Origin: Confluentibacter sediminis
GTDB taxonomy: Bacteria > Bacteroidota > Bacteroidia > Flavobacteriales > Flavobacteriaceae
Assembly: GCF_003258355.1 (NCBI RefSeq)
Contig: NZ_QKPO01000010.1
Span: 124,001-188,000, forward strand
Reading direction: 5' to 3'
Length of the DNA stretch: 64,000 nucleotides
A program made the translations under genes and the position numbers. The notes below the pieces were generated by a model, which ran no database searches, was not told the DNA's origin, and saw only the letters and a list, made by a program, of their open reading frames with translations. Position 1 is the stretch's first letter; every line of letters begins with the position of its first letter. Below are positions 8,632 to 17,186 of this stretch, one piece after another.

Positions 8632-11600
8632 ATGTACTTAATTTTCGATACCGAAACTACTGGTTTACCAAAACGATGGGATGCACCCATAACCGATACC
8701 GATAATTGGCCACGCTGTATTCAAATTGCATGGCAGTTACATGATGCTATGGGTAATTGTATTGAGAGTCAGGACTATTTGGTGCAACCCGATGGTTTTA
8801 ATATACCGTATGATGCAGAAAAAATTCATGGTATTTCTACGGAGTTAGCTCAAGAACAAGGCATACCTTTAAATGAAGTTTTAGAAAAATTTAATCAAGC
8901 TTTAAGTAAAACCAAATTTGTAGTTGGACAAAATGTGAAGTTCGACTTAAATATTATGGGCGCTGAATTTGTAAGAGGTCATATTGAAAACCCTTTACAA
9001 GAATTACCTGTTTTGGATACGTGTACAGAACATACCGCCGAATTATGTCAAATTCCGGGAGGTCGTTATGGTAAGTTTAAATTGCCAACACTTACAGAAT
9101 TACATGAATATTTATTTAATGTGCCTTTTGCAGAAGCACATAATGCGACTGCCGATGTAGAGGCAACTACGCGTTGCTTTTTTGAATTGGTTCGTTTGGG
9201 GGAATATACCAAAGAGCAATTAGATGTTCAGCCAGATTATTTTCAAAATTTTAATGAAGCAAATCCTAAACCGATTCAGCTTATTGGCTTAAAGCATATC
9301 AACTTAAAGCAGGAAAGTGCAAAAATACGGGAGCGCCTTAAAAAAGTAGAGGTCAATCAGATTTCTTCGGAGGAAATTAAACAAAATATTTCAGATTTAG
9401 AAGACGTTGATTTTGTACACCTTCATAACCATTCCCAATTTTCGGTATTACAATCGACCATGAGTGTTACAGATTTGGTTGCTGCCGCTGCCGAACACAA
9501 CATGCCTGCTGTTGCCTTAACCGATCATGCTAATATGATGGGGGCGTTTCATTTTGTAAAAGCAGTTACTAACCATAATAGATCTGTAAAAGCAAAAAAT
9601 GAAGCTGCTATAGAAAAAGGGGATACGCCAAAAGCTAAAGAAATTAAACCCATTTTGGGTTGTGAGTTTTTTGTTTGTGAAGATCATACCGATAAAACCA
9701 GAAAAGACAATGGATATCAAATTGTGTTTTTGGCCAAAAATAAAAAAGGCTATCATAATTTAGCAAAACTATCTTCCCATGCCTTTGTGGATGGATTTTA
9801 TTATTTACCAAGAATTGATAAAAAACTTATTGAGACCTATAAAGAAGACCTGATTGTTTTAACCGGAAATTTATATGGTGAAGTCCCTAGCAAGATTTTA
9901 AATGTTGGGGAAAATCAAGCCGAAGAAGCCTTGATTTGGTGGAAAGAACAGTTTGGTGACGACTTGTATATTGAGGTTATGCGACATAAACAAGAAGATG
10001 AAAATCGTGTCAACTCCGTGTTAATTGAGTTTTCAAAAAAGCATGATATCAAGTTAGTTGCTACAAATAATACCTATTATGGAAAAAAGGAAGATGCCAA
10101 TGCCCATGATATTTTGTTATGTGTAAAAGATGGAGAAAAGCAAGCGACACCTATAGGTAGAGGTCGTGGGTATCGTTATGGATTGCCAAATCAGGATTAT
10201 TATTTTAAGTCTTCAGATGACATGAAAGCCTTATTTAAAGATGTTCCTGAGGCCATTTCTAATATTCAAGAGATTGTAAACAAGGTTGAAGCTTACGACT
10301 TGGCGCGAGAAGTTTTATTGCCAGCTTTTAATATTCCTGAAGCTTTTAAAAATGAAGAAGATTTAAAAGATGGAGGGAAAAGAGGGGAAAATGCCTATTT
10401 ACGGCATATTAGCTTTCAAGGTGCCAAAAAACGCTATGGAGAAAATTTTTCAGATGAAGTTAAAGAGCGTATTGATTTTGAGCTAAGTGTTATTGAAAAG
10501 ACAGGCTATCCGGGTTACTTTTTAATTGTGGAAGATTTCATTCGCGAAGCTAGAAAAATGAATGTATCCGTTGGACCAGGGCGTGGTTCGGCAGCAGGTT
10601 CGGTAGTCGCTTATTGTCTTTGGATTACCAATATAGATCCTCTTAAATACAACTTGCTTTTTGAGCGTTTCCTTAACCCAGACCGTATTAGTATGCCCGA
10701 TATCGATATCGATTTTGATGACGAAGGTAGAGGGCGCGTTATGGACTATGTTATCAATAAATATGGCAGTAATCAGGTAGCACAAATTATTACCTATGGT
10801 ACTATGGCGGCTAAATCGTCTATTCGTGATACCGCTCGGGTGTTAGATTTGCCGTTGTTTGATGCCGATAGGATTGCCAAATTAATTCCAACCATGTCCA
10901 AATTGGATAAAATATTCGGTTTGACGGAAAAGGAATTAAGCAGTAAGTTTAGAGCGGAAGATTTAGAAAAAGTCAATCAATTGCTCAATATTTCGGAGGG
11001 CGACAATCTAGAAGCCGAAACGGTTAATTTGGCTAGAATTCTTGAAGGCTCTCTTAGAAATACAGGGATTCACGCGTGTGGAGTTATCATTACGCCAGAT
11101 GATATTACCAAATTCGTTCCCGTTGCTACGGCAAAAGATTCCGATTTATATGTCACTCAATTTGATAACTCGGTCGTTGAAGAAGCTGGGTTATTAAAAA
11201 TGGACTTCTTGGGGTTAAAAACACTCACCTTAATAAAAGATACCGTTAAAATTGTAAAAGCTAAGCACGATATCCTATTAGACCCAGACACGTTTCCACT
11301 TGACGACGAAAAAACATATGAGTTATTCCAACGAGGTGAAACCGTAGGGGTTTTTCAGTATGAGTCACCTGGTATGCAAAAACATCTAAAAGATTTAAAA
11401 CCTACTGTTTTTGAAGATTTAATTGCCATGAATGCCTTGTATCGCCCAGGGCCCATGGAATACATACCGAGTTTCGTCCGAAGAAAACATGGGGATGAGG
11501 AGATTCAGTATGATTTACCAGCCATGGAAGAATACCTTAAAGAAACTTATGGTATTACGGTATATCAAGAGCAGGTGATGTTGCTGTCTCAAAAATTAGC

Positions 11601-13020
11601 TGGATTTACCAAAGGTGAAGCCGATGTGTTGCGTAAAGCTATGGGGAAAAAGCAAATTGCGGTACTCGATAAAATGAAACCAAAATTTGTTGAACAAGCA
11701 AGTGCCAATGGACATGATGCTAAAGTCTTAGAAAAAGTTTGGAAAGATTGGGAAGCCTTTGCGAGTTATGCTTTTAATAAATCGCACTCCACTTGCTATG
11801 CATGGATTGCATACCAAACAGCTTATTTAAAAGCACATTACCCGGCAGAATATATGGCTGCAGTGTTGTCCAATAATATGAACGATATCAAGCAGGTTAC
11901 ATTCTTTATGGAAGAATGTAAACGCATGAAATTAAATGTATTGGGGCCAGATGTAAATGAATCTTATTACAAATTTTCTGTAAATAAAGATAATGCCGTG
12001 CGTTTTGGAATGGGCGCCATAAAAGGGGTTGGTCATGGAGCTGTAGTAACCATTGTTGAGAATAGAAAAAAAGAAGGGCATTATAAATCCATTTTCGATT
12101 TCGCAAAACGTATCGATTTACGGGCGGCTAACAAAAAAGCTTTTGAAAACTTAGCATTAGCTGGTGGTTTTGATGGGTTTAAAACCACGCATCGCGCACA
12201 ATATTTTCATGATGATGGCGATGGTATTACTTTTTTAGAAAAAGCCATTCGTTATGGTAATAAACACCAAGAAAATGAAAACTCTGCTCAAGTAAGTTTG
12301 TTTGGTGATGCTAGTGACGTGCAAATAGCCGAACCGCAAGTGCCTCCTTGTGAAGAATGGGGTACTATGGAAAAATTAGCGCGAGAAAAAGAAGTCGTTG
12401 GGATATACATTTCGGGACATCCACTGGACGATTTTAAAATTGAAATGACGACATTTTGCAATGCCAGTTTAGCCTTATTTAAGGATTTAAATGCATATGT
12501 AAATAGAGAATTGGTTTTTGGAGGTGTAGTGACCGATGTACAGCATCGCGTAAGCAAACAAGGCAAGGGTTGGGCATCTTTTACGGTAGAAGATTATACG
12601 GATAGTTTTGAGTTTCGAATTTTTGGTGAAGAATATCTAAAATTCAGACATTTTTTAATGAAAAATAATTTTGTGTTTGTAAAAACCTTAATACGTGAAG
12701 GTTGGGCAAATAAAGAAACTGGTAAAATGAGTGAGCCCCGTTTACAGTTTAACAGTTTCCAATTATTGCATGATGTTATGGAAAATTATGCTAAAAAGTT
12801 GTCTATACAAGTAAATATTGAAGATTTGAAACAAGAAAAAATATCTCAATTAAAAGAGTTAATGCATATGCATCCTGGGAATCACATGCTTAATTTTGTG
12901 GTTTATGATAATGTTGAAAAAATAAAATTGAGTATGCCAAGTAGAAGGCAAAAAGTAAAAATATCCCAAGAATTGCTTAAGGAATTAGAGAATCAAGATG
13001 TGCCTTTTAAATTGAATTAG
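8632..13020 (+). CDS. dnaE: DNA polymerase III alpha subunit with fused N-terminal proofreading exonuclease
   Basis: 1462 aa. Residues 1-190 are a DEDDh exonuclease: FDTETTG at the N-terminus and EAHNATADVEATTRCF near residue 180. A PHP domain starts at about residue 263 (FVHLHNHSQFSVLQSTMS), then the C-family polymerase palm with GPGRGSAAGSVVAY (about 645) and the catalytic aspartates in MPDIDIDFDDEGRG (about 688-700). Later parts are the helix-hairpin-helix and OB domains (LVFGGVVTDVQHRVSKQGK). DnaE is the chromosomal replicase; in Bacteroidota the epsilon-like exonuclease is often fused in this way. The stop codon is directly followed by the ATG of the next gene. Confidence 0.97.
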   Translation: MYLIFDTETTGLPKRWDAPITDTDNWPRCIQIAWQLHDAMGNCIESQDYLVQPDGFNIPYDAEKIHGISTELAQEQGIPLNEVLEKFNQALSKTKFVVGQNVKFDLNIMGAEFVRGHIENPLQELPVLDTCTEHTAELCQIPGGRYGKFKLPTLTELHEYLFNVPFAEAHNATADVEATTRCFFELVRLGEYTKEQLDVQPDYFQNFNEANPKPIQLIGLKHINLKQESAKIRERLKKVEVNQISSEEIKQNISDLEDVDFVHLHNHSQFSVLQSTMSVTDLVAAAAEHNMPAVALTDHANMMGAFHFVKAVTNHNRSVKAKNEAAIEKGDTPKAKEIKPILGCEFFVCEDHTDKTRKDNGYQIVFLAKNKKGYHNLAKLSSHAFVDGFYYLPRIDKKLIETYKEDLIVLTGNLYGEVPSKILNVGENQAEEALIWWKEQFGDDLYIEVMRHKQEDENRVNSVLIEFSKKHDIKLVATNNTYYGKKEDANAHDILLCVKDGEKQATPIGRGRGYRYGLPNQDYYFKSSDDMKALFKDVPEAISNIQEIVNKVEAYDLAREVLLPAFNIPEAFKNEEDLKDGGKRGENAYLRHISFQGAKKRYGENFSDEVKERIDFELSVIEKTGYPGYFLIVEDFIREARKMNVSVGPGRGSAAGSVVAYCLWITNIDPLKYNLLFERFLNPDRISMPDIDIDFDDEGRGRVMDYVINKYGSNQVAQIITYGTMAAKSSIRDTARVLDLPLFDADRIAKLIPTMSKLDKIFGLTEKELSSKFRAEDLEKVNQLLNISEGDNLEAETVNLARILEGSLRNTGIHACGVIITPDDITKFVPVATAKDSDLYVTQFDNSVVEEAGLLKMDFLGLKTLTLIKDTVKIVKAKHDILLDPDTFPLDDEKTYELFQRGETVGVFQYESPGMQKHLKDLKPTVFEDLIAMNALYRPGPMEYIPSFVRRKHGDEEIQYDLPAMEEYLKETYGITVYQEQVMLLSQKLAGFTKGEADVLRKAMGKKQIAVLDKMKPKFVEQASANGHDAKVLEKVWKDWEAFASYAFNKSHSTCYAWIAYQTAYLKAHYPAEYMAAVLSNNMNDIKQVTFFMEECKRMKLNVLGPDVNESYYKFSVNKDNAVRFGMGAIKGVGHGAVVTIVENRKKEGHYKSIFDFAKRIDLRAANKKAFENLALAGGFDGFKTTHRAQYFHDDGDGITFLEKAIRYGNKHQENENSAQVSLFGDASDVQIAEPQVPPCEEWGTMEKLAREKEVVGIYISGHPLDDFKIEMTTFCNASLALFKDLNAYVNRELVFGGVVTDVQHRVSKQGKGWASFTVEDYTDSFEFRIFGEEYLKFRHFLMKNNFVFVKTLIREGWANKETGKMSEPRLQFNSFQLLHDVMENYAKKLSIQVNIEDLKQEKISQLKELMHMHPGNHMLNFVVYDNVEKIKLSMPSRRQKVKISQELLKELENQDVPFKLN

Positions 13021-14319
13021 ATGAAAAAATCTTTAAAATATTCATTTCTTGTATTTTTATTTATTGCGTTAATAATTTATGATTTTTATTATTGCCAATT
13101 TTTGAAAAGTAATTTTGAATTCTTTTCAATTTATCTTTTTCCTGATGACAAGAATTCTAAAGGAGAATTATTTAAAATAATTCTTAGTATTTTGGGTGCT
13201 TTAGCTGTTATTTATGGTTTATATGTTTCCCTTAGAAGAGCTAGGGCAATGGAAAGAGGAGTGGAGAAACAAGGTGAATCTATTGAAAATCAAACAAAGC
13301 AACTTGAGTTATCGAGAAAATCACAAATTGATGAAAGATTCAAAAATGCAATTGAACATCTAGGTAGTGAAAAAGAGCCAATTATTCTTGGGGGTATTGC
13401 CGAATTACATCAGATAGCAAAAGAAAATAAAAAGGATTATGCAGAAATCGTATTTAATATTCTTTGTAGTTATATCAGATCGAATGCAGACATTTACAAC
13501 AAAACTGCAGATGACATTAACCATACGGCAATACAAACAATTATAAACTATTTGTTTAAGAGAGATTTTAATCAGGATATTTATAGCAATTTAAATGCGA
13601 ATTTAGGACACACAAATTTATTAGGAATTAATTTCGATGAATGTAATTTAAATAAAGCTAATTTAGTATTTTGTTATTTGCCTAGTTTAAAAAAAGTTAA
13701 TCTAACTCATGCAAATCTTTCAGGGTCAATATTTAGAACTTCCAGGATTTTTGATTCTGACTTATCTAATTCTGATTTACGTAGTGTAATTTTTCATTTT
13801 GGTGTTATAAAAGATTCTTCGATGAAATCTTGTAACATTTCAAGTACATCTTTTTTAGAATGTGAAATAGAAAATGTAAACTTTGACAATAACACTTTTT
13901 ATCAGGTTGATTTTTCAGCATCATATATCAACAAAATCTCAATTGAAGAATGTTCATTTACTTCAGGAAAATTCTTATGCTCGCATTTAGAGAATATAGA
14001 TTTTTCCAAGTTAGATTTATTTGGAGGTTGTGATTTTAGAGCCTCAAGCTTTCATTCTGTAACCATTAATAATGTTATTACTAGTTCTAATTTTAAGGGA
14101 ACAAATAATGAAATAAATAAACATCCTCAGCTTTATGATAGAAGATTAAAAGATAGAGTTGGGAAAGGAACTGAAATTTTTATTGAAAACATTGAATTTG
14201 GAAATAATCAGATTGGAGTCCTTACTGATGAAGATTGTGATGAAATTAAAGATTATATTAAGAAAGAAGAGAAAAGAACAATTGAAAAGAAAAAAGTAAA
14301 TTCGAAGGTTGATAAATAG
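13021..14319 (+). CDS. Membrane-anchored pentapeptide-repeat protein
   Basis: 432 aa. Two hydrophobic segments (about 8-27 and 53-72) are followed by a coiled-coil-like stretch (RAMERGVEKQGESIENQTKQ) and SRKSQIDERFKNAIEHLGSE. From about residue 195 the A(D/N)LxX pentapeptide pattern appears (LLGINFDECNLNKANL, KKVNLTHANLSGSIF, SNSDLRSV), predicting a right-handed quadrilateral beta-helix. The tail is highly charged (KKEEKRTIEKKKV). Its ATG follows the dnaE stop with no gap, so translation could be coupled. The region is more AT-rich in feel than dnaE and may be an acquired insertion between dnaE and trxA. Function unknown. Confidence 0.85.
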   Translation: MKKSLKYSFLVFLFIALIIYDFYYCQFLKSNFEFFSIYLFPDDKNSKGELFKIILSILGALAVIYGLYVSLRRARAMERGVEKQGESIENQTKQLELSRKSQIDERFKNAIEHLGSEKEPIILGGIAELHQIAKENKKDYAEIVFNILCSYIRSNADIYNKTADDINHTAIQTIINYLFKRDFNQDIYSNLNANLGHTNLLGINFDECNLNKANLVFCYLPSLKKVNLTHANLSGSIFRTSRIFDSDLSNSDLRSVIFHFGVIKDSSMKSCNISSTSFLECEIENVNFDNNTFYQVDFSASYINKISIEECSFTSGKFLCSHLENIDFSKLDLFGGCDFRASSFHSVTINNVITSSNFKGTNNEINKHPQLYDRRLKDRVGKGTEIFIENIEFGNNQIGVLTDEDCDEIKDYIKKEEKRTIEKKKVNSKVDK

Positions 14320-14493
14320 TTTTTTGCACAAAGGGTGGGAACGGTACCATTTTTGTTTTTTACAAAAACAAAAAGATATAGTGCACGGTCTGACATTTTT
14401 ATAAAAAGGGTGTACCCAATCAGTATAACCCTAAACAATAAGGTTATAAGGAAAACAAATTGTTAGCTTGTAAGCTTTAGAGATTTTTTTGAC

Positions 14494-14501
14494 TAAATTT
14501 G
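14494..14501 (+). promoter_or_regulatory. Putative -7 promoter element of trxA
   Basis: TAAATTTG fits TAnnTTTG; a TTG at 14468-14470 lies 23 nt upstream, slightly long for the consensus. Between 14320 and 14500 the only other structure is an A/T-only inverted repeat near 14350-14374. Confidence 0.45.
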
Positions 14502-14504
14502 TGT

Positions 14505-14566
14505 TTTAATAATAAAGTTAAACACGTAAAATATATTTAATAATAAAGTTAAACACGTAAAATATA
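14505..14566 (+). repeat. Perfect 31-bp tandem duplication in the trxA leader
   Basis: The unit beginning TTTAATAATAAAGTTAAACA occurs at 14505-14535 and again at 14536-14566 without a mismatch or gap. The second copy ends 6 nt before the trxA start codon, so both copies lie in the presumed 5' leader. Confidence 0.9.
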
Positions 14567-14572
14567 AATATT

Positions 14573-14890
14573 ATGGCATTAGAAATAACAGATGCAACGT
14601 TTGAGGAAACTGTGTTGAAAAGTAGTAAACCTGTAATGGTAGATTTTTGGGCAGCTTGGTGTGGGCCATGTAGAATGGTTGGGCCAATCATTGAGCAAAT
14701 TAGTGAAGAGTATGAAGGCAAAGCCGTTGTTGGAAAAGTAGATGTAGATGCAAACCAAGAGTTTGCTGCAAAATATGGTGTACGTAACATTCCAACAGTT
14801 TTGGTTTTTCAAAATGGAGAAGTTGTTGGTCGTCAAGTAGGTGTTGCACCTAAAACAGCTTATACAGAAGCTATTGACTCGCTATTGTAA
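14573..14890 (+). CDS. trxA: Thioredoxin
   Basis: 105 aa, standard length. The redox motif WAAWCGPCRMVGP places the two active cysteines at 30 and 33, and the cis-proline loop is NIPTVLVF. It reduces protein disulfides in the cytosol, with electrons from thioredoxin reductase, which is not in the window. Upstream is a tandemly duplicated leader; downstream is a strong terminator, so it is monocistronic. Confidence 0.97.
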   Translation: MALEITDATFEETVLKSSKPVMVDFWAAWCGPCRMVGPIIEQISEEYEGKAVVGKVDVDANQEFAAKYGVRNIPTVLVFQNGEVVGRQVGVAPKTAYTEAIDSLL

Positions 14891-14910
14891 TATAAATGAA
14901 AAAGAAAAAT

Positions 14911-14945
14911 AAAAAGGTTTGTCGTTATGGCAAACCTTTTTTTTA
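14911..14945 (+). terminator. Rho-independent terminator of trxA
   Basis: AAAAAGGTTTG and CAAACCTTTTT form an 11-bp stem with a 9-nt loop, followed by further T residues. Confidence 0.9.
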
Positions 14946-14967
14946 TTTTAGTTAAAAATTAATAAAT

Positions 14968-15510
14968 ATGAGTAATAAAGTAAAAGTTCAAGACGCTATA
15001 GATAGTAAGTTATTAGAAGAACGTAAAGTATTCCTTTGGGGTCAAGTAGATGATAAGTCGGCAAAGCACGTGATTGACAGATTGATGTATTTAGATACTT
15101 TAGAAACAAAAGACATTCATTTGTACATCAATAGTCCTGGAGGTTATGTAACCTCAGGTTTTTCAATTTATGATTGTATTAAATCATTAAATAGTGATGT
15201 TTCTACGATTTGTACCGGATTTGCAGCCTCTATGGGTTCCATTTTATTATCAGCTGGCACAAAAGGAAAACGTTTTATTCAACCGCATGCACGAGTGATG
15301 ATACACCAACCTAGTGGAGGTGCACGAGGTCAGGCTAGTGATATTGAGATTACAGCGAAAGAAATTATAATCACAAAAGAATTGAGTGCTAATATATTGG
15401 CTGATAACTGTGGTCAATCTTTTGATAAAATAATGAAAGATTTTAATAGAGACCATTGGATGGGGGCCGAAGAATCAGTTGCTTATGGTATCGTAGATAA
15501 AGTATTGTAA
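14968..15510 (+). CDS. ClpP-family serine protease subunit (short paralogue)
   Basis: 180 aa. The catalytic triad is intact: Ser88 in CTGFAASMGS, His113 in VMIHQPSGG and Asp162 in NRDHWMGAEES, with YINSPGG forming the substrate-binding strand. Canonical ClpP forms a 14-mer that degrades proteins unfolded by ClpX or ClpA. This gene is shorter than usual ClpP, starts without an obvious propeptide, and is not next to clpX or tig, so it is probably a second ClpP-like protein. It retains GARGQASDIEITAKEI in the handle. Partner ATPase unknown. Confidence 0.87.
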   Translation: MSNKVKVQDAIDSKLLEERKVFLWGQVDDKSAKHVIDRLMYLDTLETKDIHLYINSPGGYVTSGFSIYDCIKSLNSDVSTICTGFAASMGSILLSAGTKGKRFIQPHARVMIHQPSGGARGQASDIEITAKEIIITKELSANILADNCGQSFDKIMKDFNRDHWMGAEESVAYGIVDKVL

Positions 15511-15579
15511 TTTGCGATTTACGAATTTGGATTTACGATTAGAATAGTTCCTTCCTTTTTGGGAGGTTAGCTGGGGATT

Positions 15580-16509
15580 ATGAACTTACAACACGAACTT
15601 AATAAAGCTGAAGGATTTAAAAACTTAGAATTACTTGCCAAACAAGTGGTGGAAGGATTTATTTCAGGCATGCATAAAAGTCCGTTTCATGGGTTTTCGG
15701 CAGAATTTGCAGAGCATAAAATCTATAACCAAGGAGAAAGCACGCGCCATATAGATTGGAAATTATATGCCAAAACAGATAAGCTTTACACCAAGCGGTA
15801 TGATGATGAAACCAATTTACGTTGCCACATCATTATTGATAATAGTAGCTCGATGCATTATCCGGAAATATCAAATGTCTCGATACAACATTTAAACAAA
15901 ATTGCCTTTTCAGCATTAGCCTCGGCATCTTTAATGTATTTATTTAAAAAGCAACGAGATGCCATTGGTTTAAGTATTTATAGTGATGCCTATGATTTTT
16001 ATGCGCCAGAAAAAGGAAGCGAACGCCATCATCAGATGCTATTAAATCAGCTGAGTCATACAGTAGTTTCAAAACCTGTGAATAAACAAACTGCCACTTA
16101 TAAGTATCTTCATGAAATAGCTGAAAATATTCATAAACGGTCCATGGTTTTTTTGTTTACAGATATGTTTCAAACCACTGAAGAAGATACTAAGCTTTTT
16201 GAAGCACTTCGGCATTTAAAATATAATAAGCACGAAGTTATTTTATTTCATGTATTTGATAAAGAAAAAGAATATGCTTTTAATTTTGATAATACGCCCA
16301 GACGTTTTGTAGATGTTGAAACAGGTGAGTATATTAATGTATATGCCGATACCATTAAAGAAAATTATGCCACAGCGGTTCGTGATTATTTTAATGCATT
16401 GCGTTTAAAATGTGGACAGTACAAAATAAATTATGTGGAAGCCGACATCAATAAAGATTTTAATACGATCCTAACAACATACCTGATAGAGCGTCAAAAA
16501 TTCGTTTGA
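15580..16509 (+). CDS. DUF58-domain protein
   Basis: 309 aa. The family signature GEFAEH-like segment (HGFSAEFAEHKIYNQGESTR) and RHIDWKLYAKTDKLYTKRYDDE are clear, followed by a von Willebrand A-like fold with a MIDAS-type IIDNSSSMHYPE (Asp-x-Ser-x-Ser). DUF58 proteins usually sit next to MoxR AAA ATPases and are thought to act in metal-dependent assembly or maturation; no moxR gene is present here. The gene lies between the ClpP-like gene and tRNA-Asp. Confidence 0.88.
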   Translation: MNLQHELNKAEGFKNLELLAKQVVEGFISGMHKSPFHGFSAEFAEHKIYNQGESTRHIDWKLYAKTDKLYTKRYDDETNLRCHIIIDNSSSMHYPEISNVSIQHLNKIAFSALASASLMYLFKKQRDAIGLSIYSDAYDFYAPEKGSERHHQMLLNQLSHTVVSKPVNKQTATYKYLHEIAENIHKRSMVFLFTDMFQTTEEDTKLFEALRHLKYNKHEVILFHVFDKEKEYAFNFDNTPRRFVDVETGEYINVYADTIKENYATAVRDYFNALRLKCGQYKINYVEADINKDFNTILTTYLIERQKFV

Positions 16510-16541
16510 GTTAAAATAAAATTAAAAAACATAAAAAAACA

Positions 16542-16572
16542 TTTGTGATATAAAAAAAGGCATGTATATTTG
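16542..16572 (+). promoter_or_regulatory. Promoter of tRNA-Asp
   Basis: TTTG (16542-16545), 19 nt, TATATTTG (16565-16572): a full match to the Bacteroidota consensus, 18 nt before the mature tRNA 5' end. Confidence 0.85.
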
Positions 16573-16590
16573 CAACCGCAATAAAGCAAC

Positions 16591-16664
16591 GGTCTGGTAG
16601 TTCAGTTGGTTAGAATGTCGCCCTGTCACGGCGAAGGTCGCGGGTTCGAGTCCCGTCCAGACCG
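16591..16664 (+). tRNA. tRNA-Asp (anticodon GTC)
   Basis: 74 nt. The acceptor stem GGTCTGG pairs with CCAGACC, with discriminator G at 16664. The anticodon loop is CCTGTCACG with GTC in the middle, and the T arm is CGGGTTCGAGTCCCG. The CCA end is not encoded. The last 22 nt coincide with the left attachment repeat of the integrated element, so the tRNA is kept intact after integration. Confidence 0.97.
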
Positions 16665-16665
16665 C
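16643..16665 (+). repeat. attL: 23-bp core of the element inside tRNA-Asp
   Basis: The sequence starting GGTTCGAGTCCCGTCCAGAC is identical to 31379-31401. It covers the T arm and acceptor end of tRNA-Asp, a typical tyrosine-integrase attachment site. Confidence 0.88.
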
Positions 16666-16679
16666 TAAAATTGCTAAAA

Positions 16680-16706
16680 AGCTCTAAGAGATTAGGGCTT
16701 TTTTTG
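16680..16706 (+). terminator. Terminator of tRNA-Asp (left copy)
   Basis: AGCTCTAA-GAGA-TTAGGGCT forms an 8-bp stem with one G-T pair, followed by T7. A near-identical copy is found at the right end of the element (31414-31439). Confidence 0.85.
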
Positions 16707-16815
16707 GCACTTTTAAGAAGTTGTGTTGTCCCAGTAAAATGGGGTGGTTTACGTAGTTGAACCGATGGAAAGCTTTCCTTTTTTCTTTATAGAAGATTGG
16801 GATGCTTTTTTGTTT

Positions 16816-16835
16816 TTGTACGGTTTATGTACGGT
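16816..16835 (+). repeat. Left arm-type repeats TGTACGGT
   Basis: TTGTACGGT at 16816-16824 and TGTACGGT at 16828-16835 are directly repeated 11 nt apart. The same words recur upstream of the integrase. Arrangement near both ends suggests integrase arm-binding sites; this is inference. Confidence 0.55.
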
Positions 16836-16976
16836 CAGTTTGTTATGACATTTATCTTATGGTCTTTAATTAATAAAATAACCTCTGACAAAAGGCATGG
16901 CAAATGAAGCAAAGCTAGGTACTTTATTACTTTACAGATTACTTAAAAATATTTCATAGGCATAAATACTATATAA

Positions 16977-16989
16977 GTATAAATAGTGT
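16977..16989 (+). repeat. 13-bp motif shared with the right end
   Basis: GTATAAATAGTGT is repeated in the same orientation at 31351-31363. It may be a second arm or accessory-factor site, or a chance match in AT-rich DNA. Confidence 0.4.
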
Positions 16990-17186
16990 CCGTAGGTAGC
17001 ATTAAGAGGCTTTGAGATAGGAAAATTTCAAAAATTCAGTTTGGATTATAAAAACAACGAATGCCACCTATCAAAAGAAGTTGATTTTTCCCTTGACAAC
17101 AAGAGGGCGTATTTATGGATAGACCCTAATTTGCCCCGAACTGAAAAAATTTTTTTATAAATTTTTTGGTTAACTAGATACGGACT

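Larger units (their letters stand above)
16666..17186. other. Left end of the element, no gene
   Basis: About 520 nt without a convincing ORF. It holds the tRNA terminator, a second hairpin (GGAAAGCTTTCC at 16767-16778 followed by T6), two TGTACGGT repeats (16817-16824, 16828-16835) that match repeats beside the integrase, and a 13-bp motif (16977-16989) shared with the right end. From 16640 to 16816 much of it is an imperfect copy of 31379-31578. Confidence 0.7.

Noticed and set aside
14350-14374. A/T-only inverted repeat after the pentapeptide gene as a terminator
   Set aside because: The stem is made only of T5GT/ACA5-type pairs with a single G-C on each side, too weak to call.
16666-17186. 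Possible second tRNA or small RNA next to tRNA-Asp
   Set aside because: No cloverleaf found; the structure present is explained by terminator hairpins and the duplicated trailer.
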